This document shows positions 16,872 through 25,973 of a DNA stretch of 62,604 nt, piece by piece. A program made the position numbers and the translations under genes. The stretch comes from J038 sp034437535. Its GTDB lineage: Bacteria > Chloroflexota > Anaerolineae > Aggregatilineales > Phototrophicaceae. The DNA lies in NCBI GenBank assembly GCA_034437535.1, contig DAOTTZ010000025.1, positions 1-62,604 of the forward strand. The letters run 5' to 3'. The stretch's first letter is position 1. Every line of letters starts with the position of its first letter. The notes under the pieces are model-generated. The model searched no databases and had not been told where the DNA came from. It saw nothing but the letters and a program-made list of their open reading frames with translations.

Positions 16872-18836
16872 ATGTACCTGAGAGTGTGGCTGGTTTTGCT
16901 GATGGTGCTTCTGTTGGCCGCCTGTGGTGGTGGGGGGGATGATGACGGGCCGTTACCGACCCGCGTGACCTTCCCGGAAGCGACGATAGAAAGCACACCC
17001 GAAGCAACCCCGGAGATGACGCCCGAAGCGACCCCTGAGCAAACCCCAGAAGCAACTGAAGAAGCCAATGCGGAGGCCAGCGATCAATCGCTGGCCTTCT
17101 GGCAGGCGGATTTTGGCCGCCCTGGGGAGCCGTCCGCGTGGCGGTTCCAGGGGGTGGCGAGGGATGATGTGACGGTGCGTGTGCTAGGCGGCGAAGCCCG
17201 CGCCACCATCCAGACGCTTGACGGCCAACCCTTAGCCCAGGGGAGCATCGCGTCGGTGGTGTTACCGGCGGATGGTCTGTATCGGGTAGTGGTCACATCA
17301 GACGGCCAGTATGAGATCGGCCTGCGGTATAACGACCGGCCTAATCCTTTAGCGGAGCGTGGGACGGATGTGCCGGTGGTGGTGGGTGTGCCGACCCCGA
17401 CGCCGATTTATAGCGGCCTGGGTACCTTCATCGCCACCATCAGCGCGGGGGAGACGCTGGCCGGCACCCTGACCGACCCGGCCACCCCCCACGTCTACAC
17501 AGTTGCCGGGCAAGCCGGGCAATATATCAACCTGGAGTTGGCCTATACCAGCGGCCAGCTTGACCCGCAGTTGACGCTTTATGACGCGACCGGCCAGGCG
17601 ATGGCCCTGGACGACGACAGCGGGCCAGATCGCGCCGCGCGCATCCGTAATGTGCGCCTGCCAGCGGATGGACTCTACAGTGTGCAGGCGGGCACCGGGC
17701 GCGGCGGTTACACGTTGACCGTTGACCTGGCGGATACGCCGTTTCCGGTCGAGACGATCCAGGTGGTCGGCAGTGGTGCGACGGTGACCCCGGCCCCGGA
17801 TTTCACCGTGCCGACCCCGGCCCCGGCAGATTTCGGCCAGACCTTGATCGACCATCGCCCGGTCAATGACCGCATCGAAGATCCGGCGGATCTGCGGTTA
17901 TACAGCTTTGAGTCTACCGCCGGGGATGTGGTGACGGTGGGCGCGAATCCGATCAACGGGAGTGGGGTGCGCCTGCAATTAGAGATCAGCGACCCGGACG
18001 GCAACCTGATAGGCCGCGCTACCAGCGACGAAGCCGACGCCGCCGGCGATGTCTTGCTGACGCCACTCCGCACGGAATTAACCGGTGTGTATCAGGTGTT
18101 CGTCACGCCGTTGGGCGGCACGACGGGCGATTACAGCATCAGTTATGGCCGGGGGACCTCACGGTTAGAGATCGCGATAGGCGCACCGGCAGAGGAGAGC
18201 ATCCAGCAGGGGGTGATCCGCCGGCGGGCCACCCGTGATGTGTGGTCGTTGACGCTCCGAGCGGGGGATGCGCTCACGCTCGATGTGATCCCGATAGATG
18301 ATCGCTTTGATCCGCTGGTGCAGGTGGTGGCGATTGAGGATCCGGCGACGGTGATCTTCGTGGATGATAACAGCGGGCCAGAGGCCGCCGCGTTGTTGCG
18401 CGGGGTGACGGTTCCGCGTGATGGGGTGTATCTGGTGCGGGTGTTGGCGGCCCAACCGGGGAATACCGGGCCGTATACCCTGCGCTGGCAAGCCGGGAGC
18501 AACCTGCCGACCGCGACCCCCCTGCCACAGATCGCACCGATTTTGACCGTCGATGACCAGATCGAACCGGGCACGTACCGCTTTTACCCGTTCTATGCCC
18601 AGGCGGACGAGCGTATTTACATCAGCGTGACCGGGCAGACCCTCGGCTTTGACCCGGTGTTGGCCGTGATCGACCCGGCGGGGGAGGAAATCGCCGGGGC
18701 GGATGACAGCGGCGGGACGCTCAACCCGCGCCTGGAATTTACGGTACCGGCGACGGGTACGTATCAGGTGCGGGTGAACGGTTATGATAACGGCGGGCGT
18801 TATGTGGTGCAAGTGGGGCAGGTGCAACCGCGCTGA
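16872..18836 (+). CDS. Lipoprotein with pre-peptidase C-terminal (PPC) repeats
   Basis: A 654-residue lipoprotein: the hydrophobic N-terminus ends with the lipobox LLAAC (Cys18), followed by Gly/Asp residues. A low-complexity Thr-Pro-Glu-Ala linker (about 35-70) leads to a row of about five PPC-like domains, recognisable by repeated strands such as LRLPADGLYSVQAGTGRGGY and VPATGTYQVRVN, and by turns such as DDDSGPD / DDNSGPE. PPC domains are bacterial extracellular modules that bind or carry enzymes. No catalytic domain is present. A promoter with TTGCAG/TACTAT lies upstream. It ends 6 bases before the convergent trpS. Confidence 0.85.
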   Translation: MYLRVWLVLLMVLLLAACGGGGDDDGPLPTRVTFPEATIESTPEATPEMTPEATPEQTPEATEEANAEASDQSLAFWQADFGRPGEPSAWRFQGVARDDVTVRVLGGEARATIQTLDGQPLAQGSIASVVLPADGLYRVVVTSDGQYEIGLRYNDRPNPLAERGTDVPVVVGVPTPTPIYSGLGTFIATISAGETLAGTLTDPATPHVYTVAGQAGQYINLELAYTSGQLDPQLTLYDATGQAMALDDDSGPDRAARIRNVRLPADGLYSVQAGTGRGGYTLTVDLADTPFPVETIQVVGSGATVTPAPDFTVPTPAPADFGQTLIDHRPVNDRIEDPADLRLYSFESTAGDVVTVGANPINGSGVRLQLEISDPDGNLIGRATSDEADAAGDVLLTPLRTELTGVYQVFVTPLGGTTGDYSISYGRGTSRLEIAIGAPAEESIQQGVIRRRATRDVWSLTLRAGDALTLDVIPIDDRFDPLVQVVAIEDPATVIFVDDNSGPEAAALLRGVTVPRDGVYLVRVLAAQPGNTGPYTLRWQAGSNLPTATPLPQIAPILTVDDQIEPGTYRFYPFYAQADERIYISVTGQTLGFDPVLAVIDPAGEEIAGADDSGGTLNPRLEFTVPATGTYQVRVNGYDNGGRYVVQVGQVQPR

Positions 18837-18842
18837 ATGGGC

Positions 18843-19886
18843 TTACTTCGCCTGTTTCTTCTGCCGCCGCTCTACCTTGCGCCGCATACGATTCCAGACG
18901 CCGGTCAGGCCCATGGCCTTCTTCATCTCATAGAGTGTGGCCTGTGTCATCTCGCGCACGCGGGTTGTGCCATCGACGATGATTTCTTCGATCAAGCCGC
19001 TTTCGGCGTATTGCTCGCGTCGTTCGCGGAACGGATCCAGGAAGGTGTTGAGTGCCCGCGCCAGCTTTTCTTTGACTTCGACATCGCCCACCGTACCAGC
19101 GCGGTAGCGCGTCTTGAGGTCTTCGATCTCGGCTTTGTTTGGGTTGAAGGCGTCGTGATAAATAAAGACCGGGTTGCCCTCCACCGTGCCGGGAATGTCC
19201 GCGCTGATGCGCTTGGGATCGGTGAACATGCCGCCGACCTTCTTCTCGACCGTCTTCGTGTCGTCACTGAGGAAGATCGCGTTATCCAGGCTTTTGCTCA
19301 TCTTGGCCTGTCCATCCGTGCCGACCAGCGTCGGCACCTCACCCACCATCACATCCGGCACCGGGAAGACCTCGCCGTAGAGGTGATTAAAGCGGCGGGC
19401 GATCTCGCGGGTGATTTCCACATGGGCGACGTTGTCCTTGCCCACCGGCACCAGGTTCGCCTTGACGTGCAGAATATCCGCCGCCTGGAGTACCGGGTAC
19501 CCTAGCAGGCCATAGGGCATCTCGATGTTGGCGTCGCGGGCCATATCTTTGAGGCTCGGCAGGCGTTCCAGCCGGGGGACGGTCACCAGATTTTGAAACA
19601 GCGTGTTGATCTCCATGATCTCCGGGATGGCGGATTGCAGGTAGAACGTCACGTTATCCGGCTCAATGCCCGCGCTGACGGCATCCAGTACCAATTCGCG
19701 GGCGTTGGCGTCGATCTCCGCGATGTGTTCTGGCTGGTTTTTGGTCGTCAGCATGTGTAGATCTGCGATGATGAAAATACTCTCGTATTCGTGTTGGAGC
19801 TTAACCCGGTTGGCGACGGTGCCGACATAATGCCCCAGGTGGAGCTTGCCGGTCGGTCGGTCGCCGGTAAGAATGCGTTTGGTCAT
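18843..19886 (-). CDS. trpS: Tryptophanyl-tRNA synthetase
   Basis: A 347-residue class I aminoacyl-tRNA synthetase. The HIGH-type motif is GDRPTGKLHLGHYVG at residues 7-21 and the KMSKS loop is GQAKMSKSLDN. Both motifs and the length match bacterial TrpRS, which charges tRNA-Trp. The C-terminus is Lys/Arg-rich. AAGGAT lies upstream of the ATG and a TGGTACAAT extended -10 lies about 45 bases away, so it has its own promoter. Confidence 0.96.
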   Translation of the reverse strand: MTKRILTGDRPTGKLHLGHYVGTVANRVKLQHEYESIFIIADLHMLTTKNQPEHIAEIDANARELVLDAVSAGIEPDNVTFYLQSAIPEIMEINTLFQNLVTVPRLERLPSLKDMARDANIEMPYGLLGYPVLQAADILHVKANLVPVGKDNVAHVEITREIARRFNHLYGEVFPVPDVMVGEVPTLVGTDGQAKMSKSLDNAIFLSDDTKTVEKKVGGMFTDPKRISADIPGTVEGNPVFIYHDAFNPNKAEIEDLKTRYRAGTVGDVEVKEKLARALNTFLDPFRERREQYAESGLIEEIIVDGTTRVREMTQATLYEMKKAMGLTGVWNRMRRKVERRQKKQAK

Positions 19887-19931
19887 GCTTGATAATCCTT
19901 AAGATGATAACGGTTGGCCGGTTGGCCGCCG

Positions 19932-19940
19932 ATTGTACCA
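19932..19940 (-). promoter_or_regulatory. Extended -10 (TGGTACAAT) of trpS
   Basis: On the minus strand it reads TGGTACAAT, about 45 bases before the trpS ATG. The identical nine bases occur before gatB (39359-39367), and a one-base variant before ssb. Confidence 0.6.
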
Positions 19941-19957
19941 TGTCGATCCGTCGTGGT

Positions 19958-21187
19958 CTATTCGCCGCAATCCGGGATGATGGAGCCGGTGGTGGGCCGT
20001 TCACCCAGGGTAACCGGCACCTCGAACGTCTCGCCTTCGCGCACTACCAACAGGTCGATCACATCGCCGGGAATGTGGTTGATGAGCAGATAATAGACCA
20101 ACTCGTCGATATTGGCGACGAAGGTATCATCGACGGCTACGATAATATCCCCCCCGGCGCAGATTTCGACATCGCGCACCGTCTCGAAGCGATCTCCACC
20201 CCGGAGTCCGGCATCATCCGCCGGGGAATCGACCGTGACTCGCGTCACCAGGACGCCCGCTTCTACCGGCAGTTCTAACGCTTCTACCAATGAGGCGACG
20301 CCATACTGTGATTGAATCGTGCTGACGCCCAACCAGGGATAATCGACCGCGCCACTGGCGATTAAATCCGGTGTGACGCGCCCGACCGTGTTCGACGGCA
20401 CCGCGAAGCCCACCCCCTGGAACAGGCCGGTGTTGGTGTTGATGGCGGTCGTCACGCCGATGACCGCGCCGCTTGTATCCAGCAGAGGGCCGCCACTACT
20501 GCCGGGGTTGATCTCGGCATCGACCTGGATGATGCGCGGATTCTGGAAGCCGGCCACCAGTGACGGGTCGATTGATTCCGCAGAGGATAACTGCCGCCCG
20601 ACCGCGCTCACGATGCCGCTGGTAATGGAACTGCTCAGGCCGAAGGGATTGCCGATAGCCAGCACGCGCTGGCCGGCCTGCACGCCGTCAGAATTTGCCA
20701 GTTCCAGCGGGAGCAGGCGATCCGGCGCGACATCGACTCGAATCACGGCAATGTCGCTGAAGTTATCCGCCCCGATGACCTCGGCTTCGGTCACAAAGCC
20801 ATCGTGGAAGGTCACGAAGATGGTATCGGCTCCGTCGATCACATGGGCGTTGGTGATGATGTGGCCGTTGCGGTCGTAGATGAAACCCGACCCGCGAGAG
20901 GTAGCGCGCACGGTGCGCGTGCGGGCGACGGTCTCGATGCTGACGACGGCGGGTGCGCTCCGCTGGTAGACGTTGGTGATGACGGCATACTCGGCGTCTA
21001 CTTCCGCGACGAGCGACTCCGGCAAGGGGGTGGGCGGTCCGCTGAGGGCGTCGGCGGTGCGGGTGCCGGGGACGGTCGCCGGGGGCAGGGTCGGGTCGGC
21101 ATCACCGGCTTCGCACGCCGCCAGCACCAGGGCCAGCATTACACACAGCAAGCGCAAGCGAAATTGGAGCATGGGTCGTGAATTCAT
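19958..21187 (-). CDS. HtrA/DegP-family serine protease, lipoprotein
   Basis: About 409 residues from the ATG at 21187. It starts as a lipoprotein (lipobox LAAC, Cys25), so it is probably anchored on the outer side of the membrane. The trypsin-like domain has the triad His115 (NAHVIDGAD), Asp145 (DNFSDIAVIR) and Ser231 (NPGSSGGPLLD). A C-terminal PDZ domain (about 295-390, with TVDSPADDAGLRGGD) binds substrate. HtrA proteins degrade or refold damaged envelope proteins. A GTG at 21196 is a less likely start; AGGG lies about 8 bases before the chosen ATG. Confidence 0.93.
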   Translation of the reverse strand: MNSRPMLQFRLRLLCVMLALVLAACEAGDADPTLPPATVPGTRTADALSGPPTPLPESLVAEVDAEYAVITNVYQRSAPAVVSIETVARTRTVRATSRGSGFIYDRNGHIITNAHVIDGADTIFVTFHDGFVTEAEVIGADNFSDIAVIRVDVAPDRLLPLELANSDGVQAGQRVLAIGNPFGLSSSITSGIVSAVGRQLSSAESIDPSLVAGFQNPRIIQVDAEINPGSSGGPLLDTSGAVIGVTTAINTNTGLFQGVGFAVPSNTVGRVTPDLIASGAVDYPWLGVSTIQSQYGVASLVEALELPVEAGVLVTRVTVDSPADDAGLRGGDRFETVRDVEICAGGDIIVAVDDTFVANIDELVYYLLINHIPGDVIDLLVVREGETFEVPVTLGERPTTGSIIPDCGE

Positions 21188-21300
21188 CGAAATCACCCTG
21201 GAACATTTAGCTTAAATCGTGAGACTGAATACGGCTTATAATAGCAGGGTGATCGCATCAAAATGTGACTTAAGCCAGATCGGTTCATAAACAGCGTCTG

Positions 21301-21363
21301 TGTAGGGTCGGACCAATGTGTCCGCCCGAAAACATGGACCGGCACGTTGGCACGGCCCCTACA
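21301..21363. repeat. Small inverted-repeat element (MITE-like)
   Basis: A 63-base segment that begins TGTAGGG and ends CCCCTACA, so its ends are inverted copies of each other. It sits in the 292-base gap between the HtrA and nadE genes (21188-21479), which otherwise shows nothing but the HtrA and nadE upstream regions. Similar GTAGGG-type sequences are dispersed in many genomes. It encodes no protein. Confidence 0.45.
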
Positions 21364-21479
21364 AATCCCTCATGGCCTCTGCGTGGGATTTAATGCGATT
21401 GCCCTACCTATCATAGCCTGATTCTCGTCGGGTGGGTAGAGGTGCGGTACAATGAAAAAAACGAATGAGGATGTGCAAT

Positions 21480-22319
21480 ATGCAACCGAACATCTTGCCC
21501 CGGCTGGAGATCAACACCGCGATGGCAACCCGGATGATCGCCGGGTTTATTCACGACCAGATCGACAAAGCCGGCATGAACGGCGCGGTGATCGGCCTTT
21601 CTGGTGGCATTGACTCCGCCCTGTCGGCGTACCTGAGTGCAGAAGCCCTGGGTGCGGATAATGTGCTGGTGGTACGGATGCCCTATAAGACGTCATCTGC
21701 CGCCAGCCTGGAAGACGCCGACCGGGTGATCGACGCGCTGGGCCTGCCTAGCATCACGGTGGATATTAGCGACATGGCGGACGCCCTCATCGGCCAATTC
21801 CCGCAGATGAGCCGGGTTCGTCAGGGAAATGTCATGGCGCGGTGCCGGATGATCGTCCTCTATGACCAATCTGCCGCACGCGGGTTGCTCCCGGTGGGCA
21901 CCAGCAACAAGACCGAGTTCTTGCTCGGCTACTCCACCATTTATGGGGATAGCGGGGTCGCCATGCAACCGATTGCCGACCTGTATAAGTATCAGGTGCG
22001 GCAACTGTCGCGGGCGTTGGATGTACCCGCGTCGATCATCGACAAGGCCCCCAGTGCTGACCTGTGGGAAGGCCAGACCGACGAAGGCGAACTCGGCTTT
22101 ACCTATGATGACGTCGATCAGGTCTTGTATCTGCTGGTAGACGAACGCTACACTGTCGCGGAGGTCATCGCGGAGGGCTTCGCGGCGGATTTCGTGCATG
22201 ATGTGTGGTGGCGCGTCAAGGCCAACCATTACAAGCGCACCATGCCCAATATTGCCAAGTTGAGTACCCGCACCATCGGCCACGACTTCTTGTATCTGCG
22301 TGATTGGGTGGGCCGATGA
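21480..22319 (+). CDS. nadE: NAD+ synthase, ammonia-dependent
   Basis: About 279 residues. The adenylation P-loop SGGIDSALSAYLS and the later GTSNKTEFLLGYSTIYGD segment are diagnostic of NAD synthetases, which convert nicotinic acid adenine dinucleotide to NAD. There is no glutaminase domain, so ammonia is the likely nitrogen source. GAGG lies 9 bases before the ATG at 21480; the in-frame ATG at 21465 overlaps that GAGG and is unlikely. Its stop codon overlaps the start of the YdcF-like gene (ATGA). Confidence 0.95.
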   Translation: MQPNILPRLEINTAMATRMIAGFIHDQIDKAGMNGAVIGLSGGIDSALSAYLSAEALGADNVLVVRMPYKTSSAASLEDADRVIDALGLPSITVDISDMADALIGQFPQMSRVRQGNVMARCRMIVLYDQSAARGLLPVGTSNKTEFLLGYSTIYGDSGVAMQPIADLYKYQVRQLSRALDVPASIIDKAPSADLWEGQTDEGELGFTYDDVDQVLYLLVDERYTVAEVIAEGFAADFVHDVWWRVKANHYKRTMPNIAKLSTRTIGHDFLYLRDWVGR

Positions 22320-22837
22320 TAACCGCCCTGCCCGATCATGCCGATCTGCTGTTTGTCTTCGGCACCCGCTCCCCACGCCCGGCGCATCTGGCGGCGGATT
22401 TGCTCCAACGGTCAGTCGCGCCGGTAGCCGTCCTGACGGGGGGCATCAACCCGCAGACCGGCCAGATCGAAGCCCAGGCCCACGCCGCCATCCTGGCCGG
22501 GTACGGCCTCCCGCCAGCGCGATGGCTCATCGAAGCGACCAGCACCAACACGCTGGAAAACGTCACCCATGCCATCCCGCTGATCCCGTTGCTTGACAGT
22601 GTGCGCCGGATCGTGACAATCTGCAAATGGTATCATGCGGAACGGGCGGTGATGACGCTCAAGCGGCATATGCCCGCCGGGATTCGATACTACGTGCAGA
22701 CGTATAGCGCGTTCGGCATCACGCCGGGAACAGCGGCAGGGATCGCCCAGGCCCAGGCCGAAGCACACAAAATCATCACCTACCAGCAGAGCCAGCACAT
22801 CGCGCCGGTCTCCCTGATGGATGATTACTACATCTGA
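22316..22837 (+). CDS. YdcF-like (DUF218) protein
   Basis: About 173 residues. The opening strand LLFVFGTRSP, the middle LTGG, and the THAIPLIPLLDSVRRIVTICKWYHAERAV segment match the YdcF/DUF218 fold (a Rossmann-like domain whose members include SanA-type proteins and can bind S-adenosylmethionine). Its function is not known. It overlaps nadE by four bases, so the two are coupled. Confidence 0.75.
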   Translation: MITALPDHADLLFVFGTRSPRPAHLAADLLQRSVAPVAVLTGGINPQTGQIEAQAHAAILAGYGLPPARWLIEATSTNTLENVTHAIPLIPLLDSVRRIVTICKWYHAERAVMTLKRHMPAGIRYYVQTYSAFGITPGTAAGIAQAQAEAHKIITYQQSQHIAPVSLMDDYYI

Positions 22838-22884
22838 CCGGCTGGCGGCCCCCAGGGTTTAGGGGGGGCAAGCGGGCGATCTTA

Positions 22885-22893
22885 TGGTAGAAT
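22885..22893 (+). promoter_or_regulatory. Extended -10 (TGGTAGAAT) of ssb
   Basis: TGGTAGAAT lies 76 bases before the ssb ATG at 22970. It differs by one base from the element before trpS and gatB. Confidence 0.4.
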
Positions 22894-22969
22894 ATATGTT
22901 CCGGTATTATTCATTTAAGGGGCGGGCGTGGGTGCCTGCCACCGATCAAGAAAGGTAGTGAGACAAGCT

Positions 22970-23395
22970 ATGACATTCCATCAGACGATTGTCGTGGGGA
23001 ACTTAGGCCGCGACCCAGAATTGCGTTATTTACCCAGTGGAACGGCGGTCTGCAATTTTCCGATTGCCGTTAATGAATATTGGACCGACCGCCAGACCAA
23101 CGAACGGCAGGAGAAAACCACCTGGTATCGCATCTCCGTTTTCGGCAGTCAGGCGGAAAATTGCGCCAAATACCTGAGCAAAGGCCGGCAGGCGATGGTC
23201 ATCGGCACGGTGGAGGCACGCGGTTATACCAACAACGCCGGGGAGGCCGCCGCGTCGCTCGACCTGCGGGCGCGGAGCGTGCAATTCCTGAGCGGCGGGG
23301 ATACGTCCGGCGGCCAGAGTTATGACGGTGGCGATTATGACAGCAACATGGGTAATGAGGGCGGGCCGACCGACCCTGGCGACATTCCGTTTTAG
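22970..23395 (+). CDS. ssb: Single-stranded DNA-binding protein
   Basis: About 141 residues from the ATG at 22970. The OB-fold start VVGNLGRDPELRYLPSG is typical of bacterial SSB, and the C-terminus is an acidic tail ending GDIPF, the tip that recruits repair proteins. It coats single-stranded DNA during replication and repair. A longer upstream start at 22928 would extend beyond the usual SSB N-terminus. It converges on the CcrM-like methyltransferase, with one base between the stops. Confidence 0.95.
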   Translation: MTFHQTIVVGNLGRDPELRYLPSGTAVCNFPIAVNEYWTDRQTNERQEKTTWYRISVFGSQAENCAKYLSKGRQAMVIGTVEARGYTNNAGEAAASLDLRARSVQFLSGGDTSGGQSYDGGDYDSNMGNEGGPTDPGDIPF

Positions 23396-23396
23396 A

Positions 23397-24470
23397 TCAT
23401 GTTTTTGGGTGGGCTTCGTGGTAACGGTCGCGGAGAGCATCAATCGGTTGGCGGTCGCCTTCCGGCGTGACGAAGTACCAGTGCATCCAACCGTTGCAGG
23501 AGGGCATCCCTTTGAGCCTGGCCCCTAACTGGTGGATGCTCCCGGTGTGGCCGTTGGCCTTCAGCTTGCCTTCGGGCGTGATGACGGCGTGTGTGGCCGG
23601 GTCGTCCAGGTAAAGGGATTGACCGGCTTGCAGGTAACCGGCTTCAAGCAACTTGCGGAAGGCCACCCGGCGCGGGCGCACCCGAAGCCGGGCCAGCGGA
23701 TGCTCTGCCGGGAGTGGCTCTACCGCCGCCACCCGTTCCCGTGCGGCTTGCACATAGGCCGCGTCGCGCTCCACGCCGATGTAATGCCGCCGTAATCGCT
23801 TGGCGACTACCGCCGTCGTGCCGGTACCGCTGAACGGATCTAGCACAAGATCACCGGGGTTACTACTGGCCGCGATGATCCGTTCGAGCAGGGCTTCTGG
23901 CTTCTGGGTGGAGTGGAGCTTGTCGCCGTCGGCTGTCTTCAGCCGTTCGGCCCCGCCACATGCCGGGATGGCCCACACCGAGCCGAGTTGTTTACCGTCG
24001 TTGTATCGCTTCATCAGGTGATGGTGAAAGGTGTAAGACTTGCCCGCGTGCTTCTGCGCCCAGATGACGAACTCAACATCGTTCTTCAAGCGGGTGCCCC
24101 GGAAGTTGGGCATGGCGTTGGTCTTGAACCACGAGACGGTATTCAACAACCAGAAGTCCAGGTCTTGCAGGATGGTGCCGACGCGGAAGATGTTGTGATA
24201 GGTGCCGCTAACCCAGATCGTGGCGTTGTCGCTCATGAGGCGGCGGCAGGCCGTCAGCCAGGCGCGGGTGAAGTCGTCGTAACTGGTCAGCGTCTCGAAT
24301 TGATCCCAGTCATCATCGACCGCATCGACGCGGGTCATGTTCGGACGCCATAATTCCCGTTTCAGTTGCAAATTATACGGCGGATCTGCGAAGATCAGAT
24401 CGACACTGGCAGAGGGTTGCTCTGCCAGCCAACGCAGGCTATCCGCTTGATAAAGATGATCAATTTCCAT
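23397..24470 (-). CDS. CcrM-like adenine DNA methyltransferase with RAMA domain
   Basis: A 357-residue beta-class methyltransferase. Motif IV is DPPYNLQL (residues 29-36) and motif I comes later (VLDPFSGTGTT), the beta-class order. After it, residues about 265-350 form a RAMA domain with the SIHQLGARLKGMPSCNGW signature seen at the C-terminus of CcrM, the GANTC methyltransferase. So GANTC is the expected target, but this is by analogy. No restriction enzyme is next to it. TATAAT on the minus strand lies only seven bases from the start codon. Confidence 0.85.
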   Translation of the reverse strand: MEIDHLYQADSLRWLAEQPSASVDLIFADPPYNLQLKRELWRPNMTRVDAVDDDWDQFETLTSYDDFTRAWLTACRRLMSDNATIWVSGTYHNIFRVGTILQDLDFWLLNTVSWFKTNAMPNFRGTRLKNDVEFVIWAQKHAGKSYTFHHHLMKRYNDGKQLGSVWAIPACGGAERLKTADGDKLHSTQKPEALLERIIAASSNPGDLVLDPFSGTGTTAVVAKRLRRHYIGVERDAAYVQAARERVAAVEPLPAEHPLARLRVRPRRVAFRKLLEAGYLQAGQSLYLDDPATHAVITPEGKLKANGHTGSIHQLGARLKGMPSCNGWMHWYFVTPEGDRQPIDALRDRYHEAHPKT

Positions 24471-24477
24471 GCCGCGT

Positions 24478-24483
24478 ATTATA
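24478..24483 (-). promoter_or_regulatory. -10 element (TATAAT) very close to the methyltransferase start
   Basis: TATAAT ends seven bases before the ATG at 24470. A transcript would start at or next to the start codon, so this mRNA is likely leaderless, as for the PH-like gene at 11089. Confidence 0.4.
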
Positions 24484-24502
24484 CATCAGGCTGGTGTGTG
24501 AT

Positions 24503-25864
24503 CTACTGCTGGAAGGTGTTTAAGGCCCGCAAGAGATGCTTGATGCCGGTTTCAAACGGGCCGATGAAGTCTGTCCGCTGGTATAATTCCAACCGGAACG
24601 GCACCCGGCACGGTTCGAGCATCACCGGGTAGATCATCTTTTCATGCCGCAGGAAGAAATCCCATTCGACCTTGACATTGTGCGACGTGACCGACCGCTT
24701 GCTCAACACCAGGATCATTGCATCGCTGGCTTCTAGCGCGGCCTCTACCGAGGCGTCCCAATCATCGCCCGCCATGATGTTGTCATGATCCACCCAGAGC
24801 TGGAAGCCAGCCTGTCGCAAAGCCCAGACCAACCGTTGCACAAACGGGTCATCCCGCGTGCTGTGGCTGACGAAGATCTGATTCGGGCGGTTTGTGATGT
24901 TCAGCGCGTTGACGTCGATCTTGCGTGATTGATAGACACTGTGCGGATTGTGCAGGAATGTCTCCAACGTCGGGACGGTGTGAACGCTCCGTTCGCACAA
25001 TTGCATGAAGCCGCGCACATACTCTGCCAGTGGTTCAATCTTCTGTAATTGATCGAACACCCGCGAACGCGACGGATCCAGATAATCCGGCTTGCGGAAG
25101 ATGAACGGTCCGTAATCGAAGTAAAAGCGCGGGTTATGGCGGATGGCGGAGAGCGAAAGATACAGCGCGATGGCGGTAAAACGGTCGATCATCGGGCCGA
25201 AGAACGGCTCAGCGACCATCTGCGGGTGTTGCAGGTGCGGGTCCCCGATGGCGATGGGTGAGAGCGTGTCGAGTTCGGGCGTGTACATATTGTCATAATC
25301 GACCAGGATCAGGTTGTTATTGGCGATCATGATGTTATCAACCGAAAGATCGCCATGTGCCAGGTTGTGCCGTTCCATTTCGAGCATTAGCAGGCGTAGA
25401 TCCGCCAGTAAGAGCGACAACGCTTGATCGTTACCCAGTGATTGCACCAGGAAGTCACCCAGCGTCAACCCGTCGATCCAACTCATCTTCCAGATGGGAT
25501 ACTTGCGCCCGTCAATCGTGACGCCTTCATTTTGATATTGGACTTCTGCGAAACGATGCGGCAGATTGCGCACCGCTTTAGCGATGGCCTCATAGCGGAA
25601 GCGCATGTTCTGGAAGCGGCGCAGGGGCATTCGTATGCCCAGGTCACGATATTCGCTGTGCAACTTGGCGATCATAGCAAAGTTGCCCGATATGGTCATC
25701 GGGATGCGCCGGTTGCCGCCTGTGCGGGCGACAACGGCCTGCTGAATCTCTGGATCTGAAAAATTAGTGGGTAGATCTTCAAGCGATTGAAGATAAGCCG
25801 TGCCACTCGGTAATCGAAGGAGGGGCGAGGGGATGGTTTGTGCGCTGGATTGGTCTCGCGACAT
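24503..25864 (-). CDS. Protein-kinase-like domain fused to TIR domain
   Basis: A 453-residue protein. Residues about 55-300 form a kinase-like fold: the catalytic loop is HGDLSVDN (His170-Asn177), and the metal-binding loop is DYDN (Asp189) in place of the usual DFG. Residues 328-450 form a TIR domain: QIFVSHSTRDDPFVQ, LWVDHDNIMAG, and Glu400 in the KVEWDFF region, where NAD-cleaving TIRs keep their catalytic Glu. The protein has no membrane segment. A kinase that senses a signal and controls a TIR effector is a reasonable reading, but neither activity is proven. Confidence 0.85.
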   Translation of the reverse strand: MSRDQSSAQTIPSPLLRLPSGTAYLQSLEDLPTNFSDPEIQQAVVARTGGNRRIPMTISGNFAMIAKLHSEYRDLGIRMPLRRFQNMRFRYEAIAKAVRNLPHRFAEVQYQNEGVTIDGRKYPIWKMSWIDGLTLGDFLVQSLGNDQALSLLLADLRLLMLEMERHNLAHGDLSVDNIMIANNNLILVDYDNMYTPELDTLSPIAIGDPHLQHPQMVAEPFFGPMIDRFTAIALYLSLSAIRHNPRFYFDYGPFIFRKPDYLDPSRSRVFDQLQKIEPLAEYVRGFMQLCERSVHTVPTLETFLHNPHSVYQSRKIDVNALNITNRPNQIFVSHSTRDDPFVQRLVWALRQAGFQLWVDHDNIMAGDDWDASVEAALEASDAMILVLSKRSVTSHNVKVEWDFFLRHEKMIYPVMLEPCRVPFRLELYQRTDFIGPFETGIKHLLRALNTFQQ

Positions 25865-25973
25865 AGCATTTCTCGATGGGTAGCAGACGAATTAAGTCTA
25901 TAATACACCTATAAATAGAGTAGAACCTGAAAGTATGTCACGATTGTAATCTGCCTGGTACTAAAGTACCACA

